A stretch of DNA of 64,000 nt from Gemmatimonadaceae bacterium (GTDB lineage Bacteria > Gemmatimonadota > Gemmatimonadetes > Gemmatimonadales > Gemmatimonadaceae). The stretch spans positions 107,744 to 171,743 of the forward strand of contig JALHNZ010000002.1 of assembly GCA_022843265.1 (NCBI GenBank). The letters run 5' to 3'. Position numbers and translations under genes: made by a program. How positions within the stretch are numbered: position 1 is the stretch's first letter; each line of letters starts with the position of its first letter. Below the pieces are notes generated by a model that saw only the letters and a list, made by a program, of their open reading frames with translations, was not told the origin of the DNA and did not search any database. Shown here in pieces: positions 18,232 to 27,018 of this stretch.

Positions 18232-18450
18232 GTGGCTGAACGCAAACCGTTTTTACTGCGCGTGGATCGCAACGTGCTTGACGCCATGCAGCGTTGGGCC
18301 GATGACGACCTGCGCAGTCTCAACGGGCAGATTGAGTTCGTGTTGCGCGCTGCGCTCAAGCGCGCCGGACGCGCAACCTCCGCGCGCGCACCAATCGATC
18401 AGACCACCGTGGTCGAGCCCGACACTCCCGCTGATTCCACTGACTCCTGA
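18232..18450 (+). CDS. Arc/ribbon-helix-helix-like small DNA-binding protein
   Basis: 72 residues from a GTG with AGGA upstream. FLLRVDRNVLDAMQRWADDD, then LRSLNGQIEFVLRAALKRAG, has the strand-helix-helix layout of Arc/MetJ-type repressors (basic strand, then 'sLNgqIefvLr.al'). A flexible acidic tail follows. The partner is probably the SPFH gene just upstream. It could be an autoregulator, or an RHH module of unknown use; no toxin-like gene is next to it. Confidence 0.75.
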   Translation: MAERKPFLLRVDRNVLDAMQRWADDDLRSLNGQIEFVLRAALKRAGRATSARAPIDQTTVVEPDTPADSTDS

Positions 18451-18464
18451 CCAGAGCGCCTGTC

Positions 18465-20132
18465 ATGCTGATTCTTCCATTTCGTCACCGGGTTGCACGC
18501 CCGATCGCGTTCACCATTGGGGCCCTGTTTCTGCTGGGCGTCGGCGTCGGTCTGTTGTTCGCGCAGCCCCCCGCGCGGACGACACCACTACGATCCGCAG
18601 CGGCCGCGTCGTTCACCGTGCTCTACATCGCAGGCTTCGATACCGTCGGCGTGGAACGCATGGTGCACAGCGAAGCGTCGTTGTCGGGTGACCTGCGCAT
18701 GCGCGGACAGCCACGCATGAAATGGACAGAACAGCTGCGCGAGCCCGCCGGTGTGTACACGGTGCATATCGACGCGTGGCGCCCGGGCGCCGGCGACAGC
18801 GACGCACCCATCCAACGCCTTGTGTTGCAGACGCGAGGCGACAGCGCGTACGTCTACGCGGCGCCGGCCGCCGGCGCCGCACTCGGCGCGCCGTTGGCAA
18901 CGTTGCCCGGTCGCGCGGGAGCGCGATGGTTGGTCAATCAGTCGCTTGCTCACGCCGGTTGGATTGCGCAGCAAACAGCCAGCGATACGGCGTGGATCAT
19001 GCTCGCCAGCGGTGCACGGCTGCTGCCAGGCGTTGTCAAGCGGAACGGCGCACAACTCTCACTCACGCTCGCTGGTTTGACGAGTGAGTTTGAGTTCCGG
19101 GAGAATGGTAGTCCGGCGCGTTTTCTGGTGCCGTCGCAGGGATTGCGTGCCGACGTTGTGTGGGGCGACGCGCCGCTCTCCATGAGCGCGACGAGCTCGG
19201 CACCAATCTCGTACGCCGCGCCATCCAACGCACCGTACACTGCAATTGATGCGATCATCAGCACGCCAGCCGGTCATACGCTCGCCGGCACACTCACCAC
19301 GCCGCGCAATGCGAGCGGGCGTTTGCCAGCAATCATCACCATTTCGGGCAGTGGCGCACAGGAACGCGACGGCGCGATTCCCGGCATTGAAGGCTACCGC
19401 ATTTTTCGTCAGCTTGCGGACACACTCGGGGCTCGAGGCATCGCCGTGCTGCGACTTGACGATCGTGGTGTTGGGGCAAGCACCGGCAATCACGGCACCG
19501 CCACGTCGCGCGACTTTGCCGATGATGTACGAGCGGCCGTGGCGTGGTTGCGTTCGCGCAATGACATTGACGCCGATCGCATTGCACTGGTTGGACATAG
19601 CGAGGGCGGAATCATTGCGCCAATGGTTGCGGCCAGCGACTCGCGCCTCGCGGGCATCGTCGTGCTCGCCGGCACGGCGTATCCCGGATCACGCATCGTG
19701 GCGTTTCAACAACGCGATGCCATCGCGCAGATGATGGCAGGCGCAACCGACGCGGCGAGAGATTCTGCGTTTCGCGATGCGCAGATGCAGTCGGCAAACA
19801 TGGCGCGTTCCAATGCGTGGCTGCGCGAGTTTCTGGAATACGACCCGCTGCCTACCGCGCGTCGTGTGACACAGCCCGTGCTCATTCTGCACGGAGAACA
19901 GGATCAACAGGTCACGGTAGAGCAAGCCGACACGCTGGCGACCGTTATGCGCGCAGCGGGAAACAGCAACGTCACCGTGCATCGACTACGCAATACGAAT
20001 CACCTGTTCCAGCGCGATTCGTCAGGCGTTCCCGGCGGCTACGGCACGCTGGCGGATCGCACGGTCACGAGCGAAATGAGGGGGCTGCTGAGCGACTGGC
20101 TGGTTCGTACCCTGCGCGTGAACGCGCGCTGA
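18465..20132 (+). CDS. Exported or membrane-anchored alpha/beta hydrolase
   Basis: 555 residues. An N-terminal hydrophobic segment (PIAFTIGALFLLGVGVGLLF) acts as anchor or signal. Residues up to about 250 form an unassigned N-terminal domain. The hydrolase domain follows: the oxyanion strand PAIITISGSGAQERDG, RLDDRGVGASTG, and nucleophile elbow GHSEGG with Ser379. Asp in LHGEQDQQV and His in TNHLFQ complete the triad. This matches the secreted S9-like/dienelactone-hydrolase branch of peptidases and esterases. It begins 14 bases after the RHH gene. Substrate unknown. Confidence 0.85.
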   Translation: MLILPFRHRVARPIAFTIGALFLLGVGVGLLFAQPPARTTPLRSAAAASFTVLYIAGFDTVGVERMVHSEASLSGDLRMRGQPRMKWTEQLREPAGVYTVHIDAWRPGAGDSDAPIQRLVLQTRGDSAYVYAAPAAGAALGAPLATLPGRAGARWLVNQSLAHAGWIAQQTASDTAWIMLASGARLLPGVVKRNGAQLSLTLAGLTSEFEFRENGSPARFLVPSQGLRADVVWGDAPLSMSATSSAPISYAAPSNAPYTAIDAIISTPAGHTLAGTLTTPRNASGRLPAIITISGSGAQERDGAIPGIEGYRIFRQLADTLGARGIAVLRLDDRGVGASTGNHGTATSRDFADDVRAAVAWLRSRNDIDADRIALVGHSEGGIIAPMVAASDSRLAGIVVLAGTAYPGSRIVAFQQRDAIAQMMAGATDAARDSAFRDAQMQSANMARSNAWLREFLEYDPLPTARRVTQPVLILHGEQDQQVTVEQADTLATVMRAAGNSNVTVHRLRNTNHLFQRDSSGVPGGYGTLADRTVTSEMRGLLSDWLVRTLRVNAR

Positions 20133-20140
20133 GGTGATCA

Positions 20141-20197
20141 CGCGCAACACCGCGCAACCGCGCAACCGCGCAACCGCGCATCCGCGCATCCGCGAGC
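20141..20197. repeat. 8-bp tandem repeat, unit CCGCGCAA/CCGCGCAT
   Basis: Perfect units CCGCGCAA at 20150, 20158 and 20166 are followed by CCGCGCAT at 20174 and 20182 and degenerate copies on both sides. The array fills the 69-base gap between two convergent genes. It has no coding frame and no hairpin of terminator type. Confidence 0.9.
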
Positions 20198-20201
20198 GAG
20201 C

Positions 20202-22190
20202 CTATCGCCCTCGCCGCGGACCCGCGTGCGCCAACAACTCAGCCACGGCCTGCTGAAACGCCGGGACCGTAAACGGCTTCTGCAAAAAGCGCGTGCGTCG
20301 ATCACCGGGCGCACCACGGATCGCCGCGTTGCGCGCGTACCCTGACATGAAGAGCACCGGCAGATCACTGCGTTGCGCACGGACTTTGCCCACCAGTTCG
20401 CTACCACCGAGTCGCGGCATCACCACATCGGTGACGAGCACATCAATCTCGTGCTTGTGATCATCGAACAGCGCCAGCGCTTCTACGCCGTCGCGCGCCA
20501 CAAATACCAGATAGCCCTGCCGTTCCAGCACACGTTGCGTGAGATCACGTACACCGTCTTCATCTTCCACCAATAGTACCGTGCGCGGCCCAGGAACCGC
20601 CGCAACAGCAACGGGTGTCGGCCGAGCCACACGTGTTTCGGCTTCAACGCGCGGCAGGCACACATGCACCACAGTCCCACGCAGCGGCGCGCTGTCAATC
20701 CACACGTACCCGTCGCTCTGCTTGACAATGCCGTACACCGTGGCGAGACCAAGCCCGGTGCCTTGGCCAACGGCTTTCGTGGTGAAGAAGGGTTCGAACG
20801 CCCGTGCGCGCGTGCCTTCATCCATGCCCGCACCGGTGTCGGTCACGGAGAGATAGATGTAGCGACCCGGACGAATGGGCACATCAGGCGGCGCCACCGG
20901 ACCATCACCGGTCCACCCACCGTGCGCACGTCCCACGCCAAACTCGCCGGTGCGCAGTTCCAGCGCGCCACCTTCGGGCATGGAGTCACGCGCATTGATG
21001 ACGAGATTCAGAATTACCTGCTCCAGCTGACCACGATCCGCACGCACCAGCCCCACTTCGTGCGCGGGCGTGAGTCGCACGGTGATCGTTTTCGGAATCA
21101 GTCGATCGAGCATGCGCGTGAGTTGTGCCACGACTGCATTGAGGTCGAGATCCTGCGGCTGCAATACCTGCTTGCGACCAAACGCCAGCAGCTGGCGCGT
21201 GAGATCGCTGGCGCGTGATGCCGCGCGCTCAATCTCCTGCAACTCACCACGCAATTCGCTTTCCGGCGACAACTGTTCAAGCAGCAATGAGGCGTTGCCC
21301 CGAATCACCGTGAGCAGGTTGTTGAAGTCGTGCGCTACGCCGCCGGCGAGTCGCCCGACCGCATCCATCTTCTGCGCCTGCCGCAGCTGTTCTTCCAGCG
21401 CGTGACGATCTGTGGCGTCGAGCATCACACCAATCACGCGCTCCGGGCGACCGTCGCGGTCACGCACCACGTGAAAGTGATCGTGCACCATAGCCCAGCT
21501 GTTGTCGGCGCGACGAAAGCGATACGAATGCGTCGCGTTGCCCACGCGACTCTCATGCACTTCTTCGGCCGTGGCGAGCAACGCGCCAACATCGTCGGGA
21601 TGAATGCGCTCGTGCCACCAATGCAACGGCAGTGGCCGTCCCGCGACGTCCCATCCAAACCGATCGGCCATGCCATCGAGGAAGGTGATCTGTTCGCGGG
21701 CGAGGTCCCATTCCCAGATCGCGCCACCTGCTGCGCGCGTGACCAGTCGGTAGCGCTCTTCCGATGTGCGCAGCGCCGCTTCGGTCGCCTTTTGCGTTCG
21801 CAGGTCGAGCGCGAAGCACCACCCGACGCCGCGCACGCGATCCAGCGTGGTGACGACCACGAGCACCGGCACCGTACTGCCATCCTGATGCCGCAACAAT
21901 GTCTCGTACGGTGGCGCCATGCCGGCTTCCGCAACGAGCGTGCGCATCACGCGCGTTGAGGCCGCAGCCACCGGATCTTCGAGTGCATCCCACGACAACT
22001 CGCCGGCGAGCAACGAATCGTGTGTCGCACCGACTAGCGACAGAAACGCGTCATTCGCATCGAGGATACGACCATCCTGACTCCACGCGGCGACCGCGAC
22101 CGATCGATCATCGGGCGCACGAAGGCCGCCGTCAAAGGGCGAGCGCATTGCAGCGGAGAGTGGAACCGAGGTGGGAAACGCGTTGGGCAC
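20202..22190 (-). CDS. Soluble hybrid histidine kinase (two PAS domains, HisKA, HATPase, receiver)
   Basis: 662 residues from a GTG; an in-frame ATG at 22148 is an alternative start. No membrane segment. A PAS domain at about 28-130 (RILDANDAFLSLVGAT) is followed by PAS/PAC at about 145-262 (EERYRLVTRAAGGAIWEWDL, HPDDVGALLATAEEV). The acceptor His287 is in GGVAHDFNNLLTV. The ATPase motifs NARDSMPEGG, DTGAGM and GTGLGLATVYG follow. A receiver at about 536-655 has Asp588 in VLVTDVVMPRLGG. Very similar in layout to the 11.5-kb kinase from HisKA onward, which suggests paralogues. No response regulator is adjacent; the target is unknown. Confidence 0.92.
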   Translation of the reverse strand: MPNAFPTSVPLSAAMRSPFDGGLRAPDDRSVAVAAWSQDGRILDANDAFLSLVGATHDSLLAGELSWDALEDPVAAASTRVMRTLVAEAGMAPPYETLLRHQDGSTVPVLVVVTTLDRVRGVGWCFALDLRTQKATEAALRTSEERYRLVTRAAGGAIWEWDLAREQITFLDGMADRFGWDVAGRPLPLHWWHERIHPDDVGALLATAEEVHESRVGNATHSYRFRRADNSWAMVHDHFHVVRDRDGRPERVIGVMLDATDRHALEEQLRQAQKMDAVGRLAGGVAHDFNNLLTVIRGNASLLLEQLSPESELRGELQEIERAASRASDLTRQLLAFGRKQVLQPQDLDLNAVVAQLTRMLDRLIPKTITVRLTPAHEVGLVRADRGQLEQVILNLVINARDSMPEGGALELRTGEFGVGRAHGGWTGDGPVAPPDVPIRPGRYIYLSVTDTGAGMDEGTRARAFEPFFTTKAVGQGTGLGLATVYGIVKQSDGYVWIDSAPLRGTVVHVCLPRVEAETRVARPTPVAVAAVPGPRTVLLVEDEDGVRDLTQRVLERQGYLVFVARDGVEALALFDDHKHEIDVLVTDVVMPRLGGSELVGKVRAQRSDLPVLFMSGYARNAAIRGAPGDRRTRFLQKPFTVPAFQQAVAELLAHAGPRRGR

Positions 22191-22300
22191 GCAGAAGGGG
22201 GCGACGGCGGTTCAATCGGCAGGCGTTTAGTTTAGGAAACGTGACAGGTTGGACAACCAATCGCCACTGCCCACCTCGATTTCCCTTTCTCCACACGCAC

Positions 22301-24856
22301 ATGCGCGTCTTCGCTCTCTCAGCGGTGACGGCCGTGGTCCTTGTGACCGCGTGTCGCCAGCCCGCGCCCTCTCCTTCGCCGCGACCGAACACCGGTGCAC
22401 GCCCGGCGAACACCACCAACACCCCGCAGTCGCCCACCACACCCGCTGGTGGTGGTGCTGCGCAACCGCCCGCCCCAACGGGTGGCGCTCCCGGTGGTGC
22501 TGGAGGTGATCCCACACCGCGTCCGTACGCCTCGGTCATTACCTCGCAGGCCAAGTCGAAGCAGGGACTCTTTGGCGTGCATGAAATTCGCGGCCGCTGG
22601 TTCTTTGAAATTCCGGCCTCGGAACTGAATAAAGACATGATCGTCGTGCGCACCATTCGCGCCACGCCCAATGGTGTGAGCGGTGGTACGACGGCGGGTC
22701 AGGCGCTCGTGCGCTTTGAGCGTGTTGGCACGCGCATTCTCATGCGTGAGTCCAATCTGCGGAACGTGTCCACCGACACCGGCTCGATCAACAAGTCGGT
22801 CGACATGATTCGCTACAGCACGATTATCGCCGCGTTCAACGTGGAAGCGTTTGGTCGTGACTCGAGCTCGGTCATCGATGTGTCGCGCATGTTTACGGGC
22901 CAGATTGATGAGTTCTCGCAGGGCTGTGCACGTCCGGCGCGCGATGCCTCGCGCAGTTTTGTCGAGCGCATGTCGCCATACGCACGCAACGTGGAAGTTG
23001 ACGCCTCGCTCACCTGCACGGCGACGGCAGCGCCGGGCGGCGGTGGCGGTGGTGGTGCCTCGGCCGGCGGCACCACGTTGTATCACTATTCGCTCGTCAA
23101 ACTTCCCGATGAGCCGATGAAGCCGCGCCTCGCCGACTCGCGCGTTGGCTTCTTTTCCACCACACAGACGGACTTCGGTGCACCCGAGCAGCGTGTTGTC
23201 ACGCGCCGTTTTGCCAACCGCTGGCGCCTCGAGTGCTCGGATCAGAAAGTCGGGAATCTGTGCGTCCCGAAGAAGCCGATCACCTACCACGTCGATCCCG
23301 GCACACCCGAATGGCTCGTGCCCTATGTGAAGAAGGGCATCGAGGAGTGGCAGTCGGCGTTTGAAGTGGCCGGATTCTCCAAGGGCATCGTCGCGGCGGA
23401 AGCGCCCAAGAACAATCCGGATTGGAATCCGGAAGATGCCACGATTGCCGTCGTGCGTTGGCTTGCCAGCCCCACGGAAAACGCGGTGGGACCGAGCACG
23501 GTCGATCCACGCTCCGGTGAAATCCTCGACGCCGATGTCATGATGTATCACAACATCATGAACCTGCAGCGCACCTGGTACTTCACGCAGGTTGGACACC
23601 TCGACAAGCGCGTCTTGCAGTATCCGTTTCCTGACGAACTCATGGGTCGGCTCGTGCAGTACGTCGTGGCGCACGAAGTCGGACACACACTCGGCTTCCC
23701 GCACAACTTCAAGTCGAGCTCCATGTATCCGATCGATTCCATTCGCAACAAGGATTTTGTGAAGCGCATGGGACACGTCGCCAGTCTCATGGACTACGCA
23801 CGTCTGAACTACGTGGCGCAGCCGGAAGACGGAATCGACGTGGAAGATCTGGTGCCCAAGGTTGGTCCGTACGACAAGTACGCCGTGATGTGGGGCTACA
23901 CACCGATTCCGGGTGCGCGCACGCCGGAAGACGAAAAGCCCACGCTGGAGAAGTGGGCGCGCATGCAGGACACGATTCCGTGGTACCGCTTTGCAAGTGA
24001 CGCGGGCGCCGCGGGCTCGGATCCGGGCGAGCAGTCCGAAGCGATTGGTGATGCCGATGCCGTGCGCGCCACCGAGCTTGGTGTGAAGAACATCAAGCGC
24101 ATCATCAAGATGATTGAACCCGCCTCCAACACACGCGTTGGTGACGACTACAGCGATATGCAGCAGCTGTACACGCGTCTCGTTGGACAGTGGGCCACGG
24201 AAATGGCACACGTCGCGCGTGTGGTCGGCGGTGCATACAAGACCGAAAAGCGCGTTGGCCAGCCCGGCGATGTGTATGTGCCAGTCGAAGCGGCCCGTCA
24301 GCGTGAGGCGCTCAAATTCCTCGTGGACAATGCGTTCACGACGCCCACGTACTTGCTGGAGCCGAGCATTATCAATCGTCTCGAGCCGTCGGGCAGCCTG
24401 GCGCGGATCAGTGGATCGCAGGCGCGTGCGCTTTCGTCGCTCGTGGCGAACGATCGCATGCAGCGCATGCTTGAAATGGAAGCGGCGGCTTCATCGCGCC
24501 GCAATGTATATCCGTTGGCGGAAATGCTCACAGATCTCCGTCGTGGACTGTGGAAGGAGATCTACGGTGGTCAGTCCATCGACATTTATCGTCGCCGCCT
24601 GCAGCGCACGTATCTCGAAGCCATGGCCTCCAAGATCAATCCGCCGGCGCCAGTCGCTGCACCGGCTGGATTTCCCGCCGGGTTTGGTGGCGCGGGTGCC
24701 GTGAGCACCGCCGACGTGCGGCCGTTGCTCAAGGCTGAAATGCGTGATCTGGACCGGGAGCTGGCAGCCGCCATCTCGCGCACCAATGATCGTGCCAGCC
24801 GCGCGCATCTGCAGGACTCGCGCGATCAGATCAAGCAGATGCTCGATCCGAAGTAA
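22301..24856 (+). CDS. Zinc-dependent metalloprotease lipoprotein (DUF5117/DUF4953-like)
   Basis: 851 residues. The signal peptide ends with lipobox LVTAC (Cys18), followed by a long Pro/Thr/Asn/Gly-rich linker to about residue 70. The catalytic site is HEVGHTLGFPHN (His458, Glu459, His462, His468), followed by the SLMDY turn typical of metzincin-like folds. FARVG-type strands, SGEILDADVMMYHN and the C-terminal helices match large secreted DUF5117/DUF4953 peptidases. A Gly-rich insert (residues about 245-260) separates two N-terminal strands. The open frame extends upstream to 21899 but only as an antisense shadow of the kinase gene. Function: extracytoplasmic protein degradation. Confidence 0.88.
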   Translation: MRVFALSAVTAVVLVTACRQPAPSPSPRPNTGARPANTTNTPQSPTTPAGGGAAQPPAPTGGAPGGAGGDPTPRPYASVITSQAKSKQGLFGVHEIRGRWFFEIPASELNKDMIVVRTIRATPNGVSGGTTAGQALVRFERVGTRILMRESNLRNVSTDTGSINKSVDMIRYSTIIAAFNVEAFGRDSSSVIDVSRMFTGQIDEFSQGCARPARDASRSFVERMSPYARNVEVDASLTCTATAAPGGGGGGGASAGGTTLYHYSLVKLPDEPMKPRLADSRVGFFSTTQTDFGAPEQRVVTRRFANRWRLECSDQKVGNLCVPKKPITYHVDPGTPEWLVPYVKKGIEEWQSAFEVAGFSKGIVAAEAPKNNPDWNPEDATIAVVRWLASPTENAVGPSTVDPRSGEILDADVMMYHNIMNLQRTWYFTQVGHLDKRVLQYPFPDELMGRLVQYVVAHEVGHTLGFPHNFKSSSMYPIDSIRNKDFVKRMGHVASLMDYARLNYVAQPEDGIDVEDLVPKVGPYDKYAVMWGYTPIPGARTPEDEKPTLEKWARMQDTIPWYRFASDAGAAGSDPGEQSEAIGDADAVRATELGVKNIKRIIKMIEPASNTRVGDDYSDMQQLYTRLVGQWATEMAHVARVVGGAYKTEKRVGQPGDVYVPVEAARQREALKFLVDNAFTTPTYLLEPSIINRLEPSGSLARISGSQARALSSLVANDRMQRMLEMEAAASSRRNVYPLAEMLTDLRRGLWKEIYGGQSIDIYRRRLQRTYLEAMASKINPPAPVAAPAGFPAGFGGAGAVSTADVRPLLKAEMRDLDRELAAAISRTNDRASRAHLQDSRDQIKQMLDPK

Positions 24857-24878
24857 TCGATTGGCAGTGTGTTCTAAC

Positions 24879-24909
24879 GGGGGCGATCGTCAGTCTGACG
24901 GTCGCCCCC
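24879..24909 (+). terminator. Rho-independent-like terminator
   Basis: GGGGGCGATCGTCAG and its complement CTGACGGTCGCCCCC are one base apart, giving a near-perfect 15-bp stem with one G-T pair, followed by TTGT. It lies between the metalloprotease and the Ser/Thr kinase. Confidence 0.75.
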
Positions 24910-24935
24910 TTGTAACATCACGGCGTTCCACGTCG

Positions 24936-24941
24936 TACTAT
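24936..24941 (+). promoter_or_regulatory. Predicted -10 hexamer TACTAT of the Ser/Thr kinase gene
   Basis: TACTAT lies eight bases before the ATG at 24950, directly after the terminator hairpin. No -35 box or ribosome site is visible. Confidence 0.4.
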
Positions 24942-24949
24942 TGGAAACA

Positions 24950-26824
24950 ATGCCCAGCTCAACTACCGGTGAACTCATCTCGCTGCGCGCGGCGCTGCGT
25001 GGCCAATACACGATCGAACGCGAACTCGGTCGCGGCGGTATGGGCGTGGTATTCCTCGCGCGCGACGAGCGGCTTGACCGATCGGTGGCGCTCAAGGTGT
25101 TGCCACAACATCTGGCCTCGCAGGGTGAAACCCGCGAGCGCTTTCTGCGTGAAGCACGGACCGCCGCGCAGCTCTCGCATCCCAACATCGTGCCGGTCTA
25201 CCGCGCCGATGAGCTCGATGGCCTCGCGTTTTTTGCCATGGGATTCGTGGAAGGCGAAACACTCGCCGATCGCATCCGTGATCGCGGTCCACTTGGTCCG
25301 GCCGAAGTTGTACGCATTCTGCGCGAAGTGGCCTGGGCGCTCGCCTACGCACACGCGCGCGGCATTGTGCATCGTGATGTCAAGCCGGAGAACATCCTGC
25401 TTGACCGCGCCACGAATCGCGCCGTGGTCACCGACTTTGGCATTGCGCGCACGGATTTTGACCCGTCGATCACGGCCAACGGCTACGTGCTCGGCACCGT
25501 GCACTACATGAGTCCTGAACAGTGCGCGGGCGATACGCTCGATGGGCGCAGCGATCTGTACGCACTGGGTGTTGTGGGATTTCTCGCGTTAAGCGGTCGG
25601 TTGCCGTTTGAAGGGGATATTCCGCAAGCGATCATTGTGGCGCATGCGACGCGGAATCCACCACCGCTGCGATCGTACGCACCCGAAGTACCAGCAGCGC
25701 TCGCGAGTGTGATTGATTGTTGTTTGCAGAAGAATCCCGCTGATCGGTACGCCAACGGCGAGGCACTGGCCGAAGCGCTGAACAAGGCCATGGAGTCCGT
25801 ACCGCAGCCCACGTCGGTCGCGGGGAGTATGGTGATGAGCACCGATCAGGCGCATGCCGTATGGCGTCGCGCGGCGCAGTTGCAGGCGGAAGCGGCCATG
25901 CGACTCGAACACCGTGTGCGTGATACTGGAATCGGTGCAGAAACACGCGCCTTGCCGGCGGGTGATGCAACGCTGGACACGAGCACCGCCGAACGCGCCG
26001 CCCAGACCGACGGCTTTCGCGCGCACGACGTGGAGGTGGCCGCGATTGAAGCCGGAATATCACAACGCTACGTGGCGCTTGCGATCGCCGAACTCAAGAG
26101 TGCGCCCGCGTCGCTGCAGCAAACTGCAACGGTTCCCGCGTGGCAGGATCGCATCGCCACACGTTTGCTCGGAACAACGCAGCGTTCGCTGGCCGTCTCT
26201 CGACCATTTCGATTTGCGCCTCGCGTTGTGCTCGCGGCGCTGGGTCGTGCGCTGCAGGCGCCGCCGTATGGGCTTGAGCTGGTAGACACCGTGGGCGGTC
26301 ACCCACTCGACGGTGGTGTGCTGGTCTTCAAGATCCCGGAGATGGTCGGCGCCGACTATCGCTGGACATGGACGCGATACGGCGTCTACGTGCGCGAGCT
26401 GCGTGTGACGATTGCGGCACTTCCCGGGGATCCTCGTGGTTGCGAAGTCACGATGCATCTTGATTTGCGTCGCGGCCTCGGCGCAAACATCGCGGGCTAC
26501 GGCATTGGCATTGGTGGCAGCATGGCAGCGGGTGCAGGTATTGGCGTGGCCGTGGGCATCAAGGTGATGGCGCTCGCCGGAGCCGCGCTTGCGGCGCCGG
26601 TGCTCGGCGCTGGCATGGTGCTGGGCATGGGCGCCTACGCGGCGTCGGGAGCTGTGTATCGCTGGGAGATAGGAAAAACGACGACCGAGATCGAGCGCGC
26701 GCTGGCCGCGGTCGATGCGTCCATTCGCGCGTTCGACATTTTTGGTGAAGCGCCACCCACGCAGCGATCGGCGCCGGCGCAGTCGTTGATGCCCATGGGC
26801 GACGTCTTCATTCCGGTTGACTAG
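24950..26824 (+). CDS. Serine/threonine protein kinase with glycine-rich membrane-like C-terminal segment
   Basis: 624 residues. The N-terminal Hanks kinase domain (about 20-280) is complete: glycine loop GRGGMG, ATP-binding Lys49 in VALKVL, HRDVKPEN with catalytic Asp143, DFG with Asp162, and YMSPEQ. After a linker, residues about 360-390 (DVEVAAIEAGISQRYVALAI) form a short repeat seen in related kinases. Residues about 440-515 are a soluble strand-rich domain. Residues about 520-590 are a Gly/Ala/Met-rich hydrophobic stretch (GIGIGGSMAAGAGIGVAVG) resembling the glycine-zipper segments of membrane-inserting proteins. The substrate is unknown. Confidence 0.9.
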   Translation: MPSSTTGELISLRAALRGQYTIERELGRGGMGVVFLARDERLDRSVALKVLPQHLASQGETRERFLREARTAAQLSHPNIVPVYRADELDGLAFFAMGFVEGETLADRIRDRGPLGPAEVVRILREVAWALAYAHARGIVHRDVKPENILLDRATNRAVVTDFGIARTDFDPSITANGYVLGTVHYMSPEQCAGDTLDGRSDLYALGVVGFLALSGRLPFEGDIPQAIIVAHATRNPPPLRSYAPEVPAALASVIDCCLQKNPADRYANGEALAEALNKAMESVPQPTSVAGSMVMSTDQAHAVWRRAAQLQAEAAMRLEHRVRDTGIGAETRALPAGDATLDTSTAERAAQTDGFRAHDVEVAAIEAGISQRYVALAIAELKSAPASLQQTATVPAWQDRIATRLLGTTQRSLAVSRPFRFAPRVVLAALGRALQAPPYGLELVDTVGGHPLDGGVLVFKIPEMVGADYRWTWTRYGVYVRELRVTIAALPGDPRGCEVTMHLDLRRGLGANIAGYGIGIGGSMAAGAGIGVAVGIKVMALAGAALAAPVLGAGMVLGMGAYAASGAVYRWEIGKTTTEIERALAAVDASIRAFDIFGEAPPTQRSAPAQSLMPMGDVFIPVD

Positions 26825-26991
26825 AGGTGCCCGCGTGGCGGCTCTTTTCCCTGCGTCACGGCCGCGCTCGCCTCGCGCTGACGCGATCCAGTAGTTGAGA
26901 ACGAGTCTCAAAGAGGGCTTGACGTTCGGCGCGCCGGTGAGGTAAACTCGATGGTCCGAGGCGCGCCGCCAACAGGCGTGTTTTTAATCCC

Positions 26992-27012
26992 GAGTAAATT
27001 ACTCCCGATAAT
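26992..27012 (+). promoter_or_regulatory. Palindromic operator GAGTAAATTACTC abutting a -10 box GATAAT
   Basis: The 13-base perfect palindrome GAGTAA-A-TTACTC (26992-27004) ends two bases before GATAAT (27007-27012). GATAAT itself lies six bases before the ATG of the CbiX-like gene. A regulator bound to the palindrome would block polymerase directly. A more distal TTGACG-N18-TAAACT pair (26919-26948) is a second promoter candidate. Confidence 0.5.
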
Positions 27013-27018
27013 CCCGCT

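Noticed and set aside
20141..20197. CRISPR array
   Set aside because: Units are 8 bases with no spacers, and no cas gene is nearby.
13040..21330. Recent duplication of the two hybrid kinases
   Set aside because: The HisKA motifs are alike, but sensor regions and linker lengths differ greatly, as expected for old paralogues.
22319..24211. Minus-strand open frame of 630 codons across the metalloprotease gene
   Set aside because: Shadow of a high-GC gene; the + strand has the lipobox and the HEVGHTLGFPHN site.
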